From the NCBI GenBank assembly GCA_032690845.1, contig CM064430.1:3830949-3894948 (forward strand): DNA of 64,000 nucleotides, in the 5' to 3' direction. The position numbers were made by a program, and so were the translations under genes. Below are positions 23,302 through 33,968 of the stretch, piece by piece. This DNA is from Eleusine coracana subsp. coracana (taxonomy: Eukaryota > Streptophyta > Magnoliopsida > Poales > Poaceae). The notes below the pieces were generated by a model. That model was not told the origin of the DNA and did no database searches. It worked only from the letters and a program-made list of their open reading frames with translations. Position 1 is the stretch's first letter; each line of letters opens with the position of its first letter.

Positions 23302-24217
23302 ATGTGGGCGTCGCCGCCGTTCTTGTATCCGCCGCTGCAGTCGCCGTTCGTGGCGGCGCTATCGGCCGTGTCCGTCGTCACGGGAGCAAGCATATGCGTC
23401 TCGGAGCTCCGCGGCGAGAACATGGCCTACTCCAAGTTCGCGCACGTCATGGCCGCGGCCGGCGGCTGGGAGAAGCAGCGACGTCCCGGCACGGTCCTGC
23501 CGAGCCGTGTCGGAATGCTCGTGGCCTACGCCCCGGCACTGCTCGCCGTGCTCGCGTCCTTTGCCGTGACGGGCGCGGCGGATAGTCTACGTGGCCGGCT
23601 CCTCGGCGTCACACTTGCCGTGCACTTCCTCAAGCGGGTTCTCGAGGTAAAGCCATACACACAAACACAACAATACACGTCCAAAAACAGAGCTGTTCTT
23701 CCTCGCATAATCAGCGCTCTTTCTCTATCATCAGGTGCTTTTTGTTCACCGGTACAGCGGGAGCATGCCGCTGGCCTCAGCTGTGACCGTCTCAACCGGC
23801 TACCTCCTCAACAGCGTCATGATGATCTACACGCAGCACCTCACCCGTGGTCTCACTGACCCCGCGGTCAACCTGCTCTACCCGGGCGTCCTCGTTTTCG
23901 CCGTCGGCGTTACGGGCAACTTCTACCACCACCTCCTCCTCTCAAGGCTGAGAGCCAGAACAGGAGACAACGGTACCAAGGGCTACAAGATCCCTAGGGG
24001 TGGACTGTTAGAGCTCGTCGGCTGCCCGCACTACCTCTTCGAGATCGTCGTGTTCCTCGGGTTCGCTATGATCGCGCAGACGGTGTTCGCGCTCGCTGTG
24101 GCTATCAGCACGACGGTCTACCTCGTTGGCCGGAGCTGTGCTACCAGGAGGTGGTACGCGTCCAAGTTCGAGGAGTTCTCGACAAGGATCAAAGCTCTTG
24201 TGCCATATGTCTTGTAG
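23302..24217 (+). CDS. Steroid 5-alpha-reductase-like membrane protein, copy A
   Basis: Exon 1 is 23302-23646, a GT-AG intron of 88 bases follows, and exon 2 is 23735-24217; 275 residues. It belongs to the 3-oxo-5-alpha-steroid 4-dehydrogenase family (DET2, enoyl-CoA and polyprenol reductases), NADPH-dependent enzymes of the ER membrane that reduce a C=C bond. The C-terminal domain carries GYKIPRGGLLELVGCPHYLF-like sequence and ends ...RRWYASKFEEF...ALVPYVL, the family pattern. Hydrophobic spans lie at about 16-33, 71-92 and 98-112 and several times in exon 2. The start MWASPPFLYPPL is conserved in copy D. Sequence just upstream (23080-23300) is also similar to that before D, suggesting a shared promoter ancestry. 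Substrate (brassinosteroid precursor, fatty or polyprenyl substrate) cannot be assigned. Confidence 0.85.
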
Positions 24218-25639
24218 CAAGTTGGGGAGGACGGGTGCTCTTACAAGAGATTGCTATTTTGACTGATATCCTATTGTTGTTCTGGCAAGTGACAGGAAGG
24301 CCATCAGTGGAGAATAGAAATGTCACATGACCACCTGTGCCTCTTATCTTCTTATGGAGAACACTTTGCATTCAATATTTCAATTTGATGAGTCTTGCAT
24401 TATGTAATTATTTGTTGTATTTTGGAGCATTTTACTTGAAATCGGCTCTAGCAAATCCAGCAAAAAAAAAGAGGGAACAAATTAAAGATGACACGAATTT
24501 GAGCAGTCACACGGATGGTGCTTGCAGTGCACTATAGCTCAAGAGTTATTATTTAAGTCCAGAGTAGCTTTATTACTGGCTTAAGGCTCAATTTTTGCAA
24601 TGATGAGACATTGATGCAAATGATTAGTCGACAAAGAAGTTGGATGTGGCTTCTCTCCTCCCGTCTCCTCCTCCAATGCATACTCCCGGCCATATATCCT
24701 TTAAGATACTTCACGTCCTTTTCAAGTTCCACAAGTGAATCCTAATAAGTTGTCATATTGCTAGAATAAATAAGTTGTATTGCTAGAACAATTTGTTTAA
24801 TATATTAGAACAAATTATTTAGTAGGTTGAAACCTTTTTATTTTTTAGGGCTGGGACTTTTAAGTTGGAAGTAGTTTTGAATATATGTAGAAATTTAAAC
24901 ATAGAGTTAAATATCTGTCACCTTGATCACTTTAAAAAATAGATCCAACAAAGATTATGATGTCCTTTTTTTTCACTCTTTTGGTTGTTCTGGCTTTTGT
25001 TTTTCTTTTTGGACTTCTTTTTTGTACTTGAGAAGTTTTTTGTTCTTTACCTTTCATCAATATATTTTAATCTGTAGGGGCTTGCTCCTCCAGTTCCATA
25101 AAAAAAAGAGAGAGCAATAATAGTTTTGGTATGTAGTTATTTAACATAGGATTCATATTCTAGAGCCAACATAGTTCTAAAAAAAACTTGAGGTGGTTGT
25201 CACTTGCCAACATTTTATTGTCCTAGGGTCAATGTTAAACTCTAGAAACCAACGAAGCTGTAGCAAACAAAGCATATTTTAAAATACAATATGCATGTTT
25301 GTGCACAAAATTGACTTCATGCAAAACACAATTAACTATATATTAGAATTGTACCAATATACCAATATTCATTTATTGTAAGTTATAAGTTAATAATAAA
25401 TTTTTTAAGAAACCACATAATATATTTCTCATATATCTACTACTTAATTAGAAGACATAAATAATTTTAATTAATGAGTTATTCATCATCTGATAATAGA
25501 GTTATGGTTATCAATGAAATGAGGTAGATAAGTTTTATTAATTGCATGGGTATTAAAGAATTTCTTTGGCACATCTAGTTTAGCCTGGTGGAATATAGAA
25601 AGAAAATTCTGACAACTGAAAATCACACCTAGTTTAGTG
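24218..25639. other. Downstream flank of copy A, duplicated at 35291-36860
   Basis: The 3' flank, including GTTGTTCTGGCAAGTGACAG and GGAGAACACTTTGC, and then the AT-rich dispersed repeat (25130-25560), recurs in the same order downstream of copy C. No gene. This shared flank identifies A and C as products of one block duplication. Confidence 0.7.
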
Positions 25640-25954
25640 AATGTTCTCCGTCGCCAAGTGCTTCTTCTTCACCAGCACAGCGGGAACATGCCGGTCAACA
25701 CGGTTTTCACACTCTACATCGGCTACCTTCTTAGCAGTATCATGATGATCTACGCGTAGCATATCAGCCATTCTTTCCCCAACCCTCCTATCGACCTGCT
25801 CTACCCGGGTATGATGGTTTTTGTCGTAGGCGCCACCGACAACTTCTACCACCACCACCTCCTCTCAAGGCTGAGAAGCGGCGGTGGCCGAGGAGATGAC
25901 ACGGGGTACAAAATCCCTAGGGGCGGCCTGTTCAAGCTCGTTGCATGCCCGTAC

Positions 25955-26464
25955 TGTTGGAGATATGCCCAAGAGACAATACGGATTTGATCCGTATGTG
26001 AGGGTCATACGGATATTGATCCGTGTGAGGAATTAGTCCACTAATGGGCCAACTAGTCGAGGCCCATTAGAAGGGTCTATTTAAGTGGAGGAGGGGCTTA
26101 AGGCGCAGGTGATTCCACCAGTCCTTAACCCTAGCCGTCGTGCTCCTCTTTCTCACCCACAAAACCCTAATCGTGTTGCCGGTGCTAGCACGCCGCGCAC
26201 GGTGCTCCAACCCCGTACGTGTGGATACCGCGAGGAGGCGCTGCTGTTGTTGCGGTGCCGACGGCTGGACTAGAAGGAGACGATTGACGTGATCGACTAC
26301 TTCCTCTACACCGACGCGCGACTACGTTGGATCGAGCTGCTCCAACATTCGCTTCCGCTCCGCCTGCGCGTCTAGTGGTAACGATCCATGATCCTCTCTT
26401 GCAAGGTTTCCTGGTTGAACGGTAGAAATTTTATATGCTATCGTAGCCTACCCGTTCCCCAACA
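25955..26464 (+). repeat. 5' LTR of the intact copia element
   Basis: 510 bases. It has a TATA-like CTATTTAAG at about 26077 and a palindromic ATACGGAT/ATCCGTAT cluster near the start, which may hold promoter elements. It differs from the 3' LTR at five positions. Confidence 0.95.
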
Positions 26465-26465
26465 G

Positions 26466-26478
26466 TGGTATCAGAGCC
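26466..26478 (+). other. Primer-binding site
   Basis: TGGTATCAGAGCC, one base after the LTR, is complementary to the 3' end of initiator methionine tRNA, the usual primer of copia elements. Bases 26479-27799 are the untranslated leader and hold no gene. Confidence 0.9.
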
Positions 26479-27799
26479 AGGTTGTGTAGTTTGTGATCTA
26501 GATCTTGTGCATATAGTCGATATGTTGATGTACTAGATGAGATCTATTACATGTTTTGTGTTCGGATTGATTAGATCAATGATGATAGGGAGGTTCACAA
26601 GGTAATGGGCGGATAGCAATACATGCATCATTGATTTATTTGTGTTCCTTCTCCGTGCGCGCGCGACTTGTCCCTACCGGCTGGAATCACCATCGGGACT
26701 AACTGCGTGCGCCAGTAGAGGAGCCAATGGTATCATAATCATGTACCGCAGTCTACTCATGAAAACCTAATGGAAAACTAAGCCATTGTGAATGACTCAA
26801 AATCGGGCAAATATGATTTTCCCGATAGGATTTCCATTGTGATTTTATAGATACGATCTGTGAAATCCTGTGAGGTACGGACACACCTAGATTGTTACAA
26901 CCCTTTTTGGCCACATGTTAGCATTCGCTTCTCGCCTAACTCGTTTTTGCAGAGAATGTTGTGAATGGTATGGCCCAAAAGATGCATGTGATGTATATAT
27001 GTGATTTGCATGGCCTGCGTGCCATGATTAATTACAGCTGGGTTGAGGCTGTCATATTATTGTATAACGGCCTGCATGTCGATCTGTGATGCTTGATATT
27101 CTCATGTAATTTATTACTAGCTATTAGTTGTAGTAGCTAACTGTTAGTTCATGGAGGCCTCAAGCATGATGGTTGAAGGGACGGGAGACATGGCGATGAC
27201 AATGGAGATGGAGATCACCAATTGAAAGGGGTCATACTATTTCACAGTTAATATGATTGCCTGTGATGATGTTCCTATCATCCTATTCTTTCATGTGTTA
27301 TTTATATTAGATATGATTAACATGCTAGAATAGGTTCCCTCAAGAAAAATTAAATTATATGCCCTTCCAATAGCTGCACCTATTAAAATTATGATCGTTG
27401 TATGGTAGGTCTGCCAAAGTAGAGTACCTCAACTATCTTAATTATTAGGATAAATGTCGGACATTTATATGCATAGTATTGGTTTAATTAACAAAGCTAT
27501 CAAAACGGTTTTGGGCTTTGGGGCATGGTGTTGGCGCCGGGGCATGTGATGCCACCCAACAAACAAGAGTCACATAGGGATGTGATTAGCAAAGTGTTGC
27601 TTACCTATGTCACTAGATTTCTAGCGGTGATGCCAAAGCTCACTAGGATCTAAGTTGAATATGGATCTTGAACCACTATATGTCGTTTTGAGGGAAAACG
27701 ATTCCAAGCATATAGTGGAATAATAAACTTTTGTTAAAATGTTTATAAGAGTTTTATATTTACATAGTGCTTATATTTGCATATTTTCTGTTGTAGATC

Positions 27800-30700
27800 A
27801 TGGCACCAACCGCTAGTAACACTTTCAATTTGCGCTCAATTCTTGAAAAAGAAAAGCTTAGTGGAACAAACTTTATTGATTGGTATCGCAACTTGAGAAT
27901 TGTTCTCAAGCAAGAGAAAAAGGAATATGTTCTAGAGCTTCCCTATCCTGATGATCTGCCAGAAAATGCTACTGCCACTCAGAAAAGGGAGTATGAGAAA
28001 CATACCAATGATGCAGTTGATGTTAGCTGTCTCATGCTTGCCACTATGTCCTCTGAGCTTCAGAAGCAATATGAGAATGCGGATGCCCACAATATGATTG
28101 AGGGACTTCGTGGCATGTTTGAGAACCAAGCAAGGTCTGAGAGGTATAACATCTCAAAGTCCTTGTTTGCGTGCAGGCTAGCTGAAAACGATTCTGTCAG
28201 TCCTCATGTGATCAAGATGATTGGTTACATTGAGAATCTGGAGAAACTTGGTGCTGCTCTACACCCTGATTTGGCCACAGATGTGATTCTCCAGTCGCTT
28301 CCTGCAAGCTATGAGCCTTTCATTTTGAACTTTCAAATGAATAGCTTAGAGAAGACATTGGCTGAGTTGCATGGGATGCTTAAGACAGCTGAGGCAAGCA
28401 TCAAAAAATCTGGTCCAAGTCAAGTTAACTTGGTTCAAAAGGATAGCAAGAAACGAAAGCGCAAGACTAAGGCTAAGGCTACAGATCAGATCTCTAGCAC
28501 TAAGCCTAAGCCTGCAGCAGCTCCTAAGCCTAAACCGGCGGGTAGTGATCCTTGTTTTCACTGCAAGAAACCCGGTCATTGGAAGAGGAATTGCAAGCTT
28601 TATCTGGAAGAGCTGAAGAAGAAGGGTGGAGACACTTCTAATTTAGGTATCAATGTTATTGAAATTAATAATGTTGCTACATGTCCTTATGGTTCATGGG
28701 TATTTGATACCGGATCGATGATTCATACTTGCAAATCGTTGCAGGGGCTTAAAGAAGCAAGGAAATGTGCAAAAGGCGAGGTGGATGCTCGCGTCGGCAA
28801 TGGTGCAAAGGTTGCTGCGTTGGCCGTCGGAACTTATCCACTCTCATTACCATCAGGATTAGTTTTGGAGTTAAATAATTGTTATTATATTCCCGCCTTA
28901 GGAAAAAACATTATTTTTTCAAAATGTTTGGAGGAAGATGATGGTTATGAGGTCATAATAAGGAACAAGTGTTGTTCCATTTATTTGAATAATATTCTCT
29001 ATGGTAATTGCCCATTGGTGAATGGATTATATTACTTAGATCTTGAGAATAAGCCTATTTATAACATTGATGCGAAAAGTCTCAAGCCTAATGATTTGAA
29101 TCCCACGTATACTTGGCATTGTCGTTTAGGTCATATAAATGAGAAGCGCATAAAGAAACTCCATACAGATGGTCTTCTAAGTTCTTTTGATTTTGAATCA
29201 ATTGATACATGTGAATCTTGTTTACTTGGCAAAATGACTAAGTCGCCTTTCACAGGAAATAGTGAGAGGGCGAGTGAACTATTGGGACTTGTACATACGG
29301 ATGTATGTGGACCAATTAGTTGCACGGCCAGAGGTGGTTTTCAGTACTTCATAACTTTTACCGATGACTTTAGTAGATATGGTTACATCTACTTAATGAG
29401 GCATAAGTCTGAATCCTTTGAAAAGTTCAAAGAATTTCAAAATGAAGTACAAAATCAATTGGGCAAGACTATTAAATGCCTACGATCTGATCGTGGTGGT
29501 GAATATTTGAGCCATGAATTTGGTGAACATCTAAAGCAATGTGGAATTGTTCCACAATGGACTCCGCCAGGAACGCCCCAATGGAATGGAGTATCCGAAC
29601 GGAAGAACCGAACCTTGTTAGACATGGTTAGGTCTATGATGAGCCAAAGTGATCTTCCATTGTCCTTCTGGGGATACGCTCTAGAAACTGCCGCTTTCAC
29701 ACTTAATAGGGTTCCATCTAAATCCGTGGAAAGGACACCATATGAGATATGGACTGGGAAGCGTCCCGGGTTGTCTTTTCTTAAGATTTGGGGATGTGAG
29801 GCTTATGTAAAACGTATGACGTCTGATAAGCTTTCTTCCAAGTCTGATAAATGCTTCTTTGTAGGATACCCTAGGGAAACCAAAGGTTATTATTTCTACA
29901 ACCGGGAAGAGGGCAAAGTGTTTGTCGCTCGTAATGGTGTGTTTCTAGAGAAAGAGTTTCTCTCCAAAAGGGTAAGTGGGAGAACGGTGCAACTTGAAGA
30001 AGTTCAAGAAGCTCCAGAAAATGTTTCTTCTTCCGCTATACCACAATTGGATGAACAAATTGTTGTTGAACCAATTGTTGAAACACCAGCCCCGCGTAGG
30101 TCAGAAAGGGCACGTCGCGCTCCTGAAAAGTTCACGCTCCTAACCACGGGGCAGCGAGACATATTATTGTTAGACAATGATGAGCCTAAGACTTACAGTG
30201 AAGCAATGATGGGACCGGACTCTGAGAAATGGCTTGGAGCCATGAGATCCGAATTAGAATCCATGAGAGAAAATCAAGTTTGGAACTTGATAGATCCGCC
30301 TGATGGTGTAAAAACCATTGAGTGTAAATGGGTTTTTAAGAAAAAGATAGACATGGATGGAAATGTTCACATCTATAAGGCACGATTGGTGGCGAAAGGT
30401 TTTAAGCAAATTCAAGGGGTTGATTATGATGAGACCTTCTCGCCCGTCGCTATGCTAAAGTCTATACGGATCCTTCTAGCAATTGCCGCATTTTATGATT
30501 ATGAGATATGGCAAATGGATGTCAAAACGGCTTTCCTTAATGGAAACCTAAGTGAGGATGTGTACATGACACAACCTGAAGGTTTTGTCGATCCACAAAA
30601 TGCTAGGAAGATATGCAAGCTTCAAAGGTCCATTTATGGACTAAAGCAAGCATCTCGGAGTTGGAATCTTCGCTTTGATGAGGTAGTCAAAGGGTTTGGC

Positions 30701-31756
30701 TTCATTAAAAACGAAGAAGAGCCTTGTGTTTACAAAAGGGCTAGTGGGAGCGCGCTTGTCTTTCTGGTCCTTTATGTGGATGACATATTGCTGATCGGTA
30801 ATGATATTCCAATGCTTGAAGCTGTTAAGACTTCTTTGAGAAAGAGTTTCTCAATGAAGGGCTTAGGAGAGGCAGCTTACATTTTGGGCATTAAGATCTA
30901 TAGAGATAGATCAAAGAGGCTAATTGGATTAAGCCAAGACACGTACATTGACAAGGTATTGAAACGGTTCAATATGCAGGATTCCAAGAAAGGTTTCTTG
31001 CCCATGTCACATGGGGTTTCTCTTAGCAAGACTCAGTGTCCCTCGACACCAGATGAGCAAGAGAAAATGAGAGCGATTCCATATGCTTCGGCTGTTGGGT
31101 CCATCATGTATGCCATGATAAGTACTCGCCCAGATGTAGCCTACGCTCTTAGTGCTGTGAGCAGATACCAGTCAAATCCAGGAGAAGCTCATTGGGGAGC
31201 TAATAAGAATATCCTAAAGTACTTAAGAAGGACTATGGGTATGTTCCTAGTCTATGGAGGTGAGGAAGAGCTCGTTGTAAATGGTTACACTGATGCTAGC
31301 TTCCAAACCGACAAAGACGATTCGAGATCGCAATCTGGATATGTGTTTTGCCTCAATGGAGGCGCAGTGAGCTGGAAGAGTTCCAAGCAAGATACGGTTG
31401 CTGACTCAACAACGGAGGCTGAGTACCTTGCCGCTTCAGAAGCTGCAAAGGAAGCTGTTTGGATCAGAAAATTTGTTTCTGAGTTGGGTGTGGTTCCTAG
31501 TGCATCCAGTCCAATGGACCTCTATTGTGATAATAGTGGTGCCATTGCGCAAGCCAAGGAGCCTAGAGCGCATCAAAAGAACAAACACGTACTACGGCGT
31601 TATCATCTTATTCGGGACATCGTCGCTCGAGGTGATGTAAAGATATGCAAGGTGCACACGGACTCAAACATCGCTGATCCGTTGACAAAACCTCTCTCTC
31701 AGCCCAAGCATGAGGCACATATGAGATCCATGGGTATTAGATATCTGCATGATTAA
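27800..31756 (+). CDS. Copia Gag-Pol polyprotein, intact (1318 residues)
   Basis: One frame encodes all retrotransposon functions in copia order. Gag covers about 1-240. A CCHC zinc knuckle CFHCKKPGHWKRNC lies at about 252-265. The aspartic protease has DTGS with its catalytic Asp at 303. The integrase has a DD35E triad at Asp501, Asp564 and Glu600 (HTDVCG, SDRGGEY, SERKNR). Reverse transcriptase has LVAKGF, MDVKTAFLNG and the YVDD box at 992-995. RNase H has YTDASF near 1164 and STTEAEY near 1205. No stop or frameshift is present, so the protein is probably functional if transcribed. Gag and Pol are in one frame, as usual for copia; how the Gag ratio is kept is not visible. Confidence 0.95.
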   Translation: MAPTASNTFNLRSILEKEKLSGTNFIDWYRNLRIVLKQEKKEYVLELPYPDDLPENATATQKREYEKHTNDAVDVSCLMLATMSSELQKQYENADAHNMIEGLRGMFENQARSERYNISKSLFACRLAENDSVSPHVIKMIGYIENLEKLGAALHPDLATDVILQSLPASYEPFILNFQMNSLEKTLAELHGMLKTAEASIKKSGPSQVNLVQKDSKKRKRKTKAKATDQISSTKPKPAAAPKPKPAGSDPCFHCKKPGHWKRNCKLYLEELKKKGGDTSNLGINVIEINNVATCPYGSWVFDTGSMIHTCKSLQGLKEARKCAKGEVDARVGNGAKVAALAVGTYPLSLPSGLVLELNNCYYIPALGKNIIFSKCLEEDDGYEVIIRNKCCSIYLNNILYGNCPLVNGLYYLDLENKPIYNIDAKSLKPNDLNPTYTWHCRLGHINEKRIKKLHTDGLLSSFDFESIDTCESCLLGKMTKSPFTGNSERASELLGLVHTDVCGPISCTARGGFQYFITFTDDFSRYGYIYLMRHKSESFEKFKEFQNEVQNQLGKTIKCLRSDRGGEYLSHEFGEHLKQCGIVPQWTPPGTPQWNGVSERKNRTLLDMVRSMMSQSDLPLSFWGYALETAAFTLNRVPSKSVERTPYEIWTGKRPGLSFLKIWGCEAYVKRMTSDKLSSKSDKCFFVGYPRETKGYYFYNREEGKVFVARNGVFLEKEFLSKRVSGRTVQLEEVQEAPENVSSSAIPQLDEQIVVEPIVETPAPRRSERARRAPEKFTLLTTGQRDILLLDNDEPKTYSEAMMGPDSEKWLGAMRSELESMRENQVWNLIDPPDGVKTIECKWVFKKKIDMDGNVHIYKARLVAKGFKQIQGVDYDETFSPVAMLKSIRILLAIAAFYDYEIWQMDVKTAFLNGNLSEDVYMTQPEGFVDPQNARKICKLQRSIYGLKQASRSWNLRFDEVVKGFGFIKNEEEPCVYKRASGSALVFLVLYVDDILLIGNDIPMLEAVKTSLRKSFSMKGLGEAAYILGIKIYRDRSKRLIGLSQDTYIDKVLKRFNMQDSKKGFLPMSHGVSLSKTQCPSTPDEQEKMRAIPYASAVGSIMYAMISTRPDVAYALSAVSRYQSNPGEAHWGANKNILKYLRRTMGMFLVYGGEEELVVNGYTDASFQTDKDDSRSQSGYVFCLNGGAVSWKSSKQDTVADSTTEAEYLAASEAAKEAVWIRKFVSELGVVPSASSPMDLYCDNSGAIAQAKEPRAHQKNKHVLRRYHLIRDIVARGDVKICKVHTDSNIADPLTKPLSQPKHEAHMRSMGIRYLHD

Positions 31757-32688
31757 TGTATGAGAGATCGTGTAATGTCTATGTTTATGTGTGATTGAAT
31801 AAAGTGTTATTCTGTTCTATGGATAATAATTATTGCATTGATTGACAAGTGCGTGACTTGTTTGTGAAACTCATTGTTCTTTTATAATATTATCCTAAAT
31901 GATCCCTAGTTCCTTATCATTGTGTTAGACAATAATGATTCATGGACTAGCACATGTATTGGTTGATGATCGTGTTTCACAGATCATTGATATGGAGATA
32001 TCAAATCAATAATGTGGACATATGTTAAGAACATAGTGTTGGACTGACCCACTAATAGACTTTGCTGAGATGTTATTATTGTGCCATCAATTATTGTCTT
32101 GTATGATATACCTTTGGGATCCTTAGACCTGAGATTGTCATTGATTCCCAGAATGTGTAATAGCATATTTAGGGATTACCAAACGCTATTCCGTAACTGG
32201 GTAGTTATAAAGGTAATTTTCAGGTATGCTATGAAACATGTCGTGGGGTGTGAGCGGTCAAGATGGAATTTGCCCCTCCTAATAACAGGAGAGATATCTC
32301 TGGGCCCCTCGAGTTAGATGGATTTAGAAGTGCATGGCCATGCCAATGTGATTAAAAGTTAATCATAATGACTAAAAGTTAGTCATGATAAATCCACTAG
32401 ATGTTCGAGTGAATGGTCGAGCTATTATAGGGATGGCACGTATCTTGCCTTAAGCTTGACTGATATCGTGAGGCAAAGGGATCGCTGACTGCGTATGTCA
32501 AAGGTTCAGCCGATATGATCTTTATGTGTACATGAGAATCAGTATGTGCTGCTAGGTGCCGCTATTGATTTATGATTTGAAAATGGTTTTCACATCATTG
32601 TCGTGTACATGTGAACCTAACGGGTCACACACTTAACGGGTTGGAACATCGCTTGCCTATGTGATTGTCTCTAGTGCAAGTGGGAGAT
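31757..32688 (+). other. Copia 3' untranslated region with polypurine tract
   Basis: Non-coding sequence after the polyprotein stop. The purine-rich GTGGGAGA just before the 3' LTR (about 32680-32687) would prime plus-strand DNA synthesis. No additional frame such as an envelope was seen. Confidence 0.8.
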
Positions 32689-33198
32689 TGTTGGAGATAT
32701 GCCCAAGAGACAATACGGATTTGATCCGTATGTGAGGGTCATACGGATATTGATCCGTGTGAGGAATTAGTCCACTAATAGGCCAACTAGTCGAGGCCCA
32801 TTAGAAGGGTCTATTTAAGTGGAGGAGGGGCTTAAGGCGCAGGTGATTCCACCAGTTCTTAACCCTAGCCATCGTGCTCCTCTTTCTCACCCACAAAACC
32901 CTAATCGTGTTGCCGGTGCTAGCACGCCGCGCACGGTGCTCCAACCCCGTACGTGTGGATACCGCGAGGAGGCGCTGCTGTTGTTGCGGTGCCGACGGCT
33001 GCACTAGAAGGAGACGATTGACGTGATCGACTACTTCCTCTACACCGACGCGCGACTACGTTGGATCGAGCTGCTCCAACATTCGCTTCCGCTCCGCCTG
33101 CGCGTCTAGTGGTAACGATCCATGATCCTCTCTTGCAAGGTTTCCTGGTTAAACGGTAGAAATTTTATATGCTATCGTAGCCTACCCGTTCCCCAACA
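32689..33198 (+). repeat. 3' LTR of the intact copia element
   Basis: 510 bases, same length as the 5' LTR, followed at once by the target duplication CGTAC. Confidence 0.95.
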
Positions 33199-33441
33199 CG
33201 TACTACCTTCGTCGAGGAGATGACATGGGGTACAAGATCCGTAGGGGTGGCTCGTTGTCTGCCCACACTACCTCTTCGAGATAGTCGAGTTTCTTGGGTT
33301 CGCCATGATCGCGTAGATGGTGTTCGTGCTCGCCATGCTGCCTACCTCACCGGCCGGAGATGCACCACCAGGAGGTGGTACGTGGTCAAGTTCGAGGAGT
33401 TTCCGGTGAGAATCAGAGCTCTTGTTCCATATGTCTTGTAG

Positions 33442-33968
33442 CTAGTTGGGAGAGCCGGCCGGTGCCCTGTTTACAATATATTGTTCTCTTTTAATTGATC
33501 GAATCAGATAAGGCAAATTAACCGAAGGAACGGAGAGAACACAAATTTGATCGATCAACCCAATGATGCTTGCATTGTACTACTGCTCGAGAGTTACTAA
33601 TTCAGTGCTGTAGCTCTACTCTGGGGAGCCGAGCAGCCGGCGCCCTGTTTACAAGATATTGTTGTTTTTGATTGATAGATTTGTTGTTGTGGCAACAAAG
33701 CCATGGAGAATTGAAATGTCACCGAGCTATATACTTCATTCTTCCTACGGAGAATAGTTTTGTACTTATGAAATGTTTCAATGGATGGATCGTGCATGAT
33801 GTGATTGATTAGTTGCCCTATTCGATCGTTTGACTTGATCCAATCAGTCCACCCAAACCAAATGAAGGAATATTGAGAGCAAAAATGACTCAGATTTAAG
33901 CAATCACAGATGATGCTTGCAGTGCACTACAGCTCAAGAAGTTGTTAATAAATGTTGAGAGCAGAGCC
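33442..33968. other. B downstream flank and duplication junction
   Basis: 33442-33950 matches the flank after copy D (39763-40120), for example GAGAGCCG...GCCCTGTTT and GATGATGCTTGCA. At about 33950-33969 it switches directly to sequence about 20 bases before the start codon of copy C. I read this as the breakpoint of the block duplication. Confidence 0.65.

Larger units (their letters stand above)
25955..33198 (+). mobile_element. Complete Ty1/copia retrotransposon, recent insertion
   Basis: 7244 bases with two 510-base LTRs (25955-26464 and 32689-33198), TGTTGG...CCAACA ends and a perfect 5-base target duplication CGTAC (25950-25954 and 33199-33203). It has a primer-binding site, a purine tract and one uninterrupted gag-pol frame of 1318 codons. 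I counted five mismatches between the LTRs (about 1%). With a commonly used grass rate of 1.3e-8 per site per year, that suggests insertion roughly 0.4 million years ago. Every part needed for autonomous movement appears present. It landed in an already damaged gene relic. Confidence 0.95.
25640..33441 (+). pseudogene. Reductase-like relic B (exon 2 only), split by a copia element
   Basis: Similarity to exon 2 of copy D begins at about 25640 and runs to 25954, then resumes after the retrotransposon from 33199 to 33441. Exon 1 and the splice donor are absent. Stops replace residues at about 25757 (GCGTAGC) and 33314 (GCGTAGATG), and the acceptor context is altered. Downstream of the insertion a segment already present upstream (GAGGAGATGACA.GGGGTACAA) appears a second time, so the relic also carries an internal duplication of about 60-70 bases. 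Its 3' flank (33442-33951) matches the flank of D, not A. It cannot make a reductase. Confidence 0.85.
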
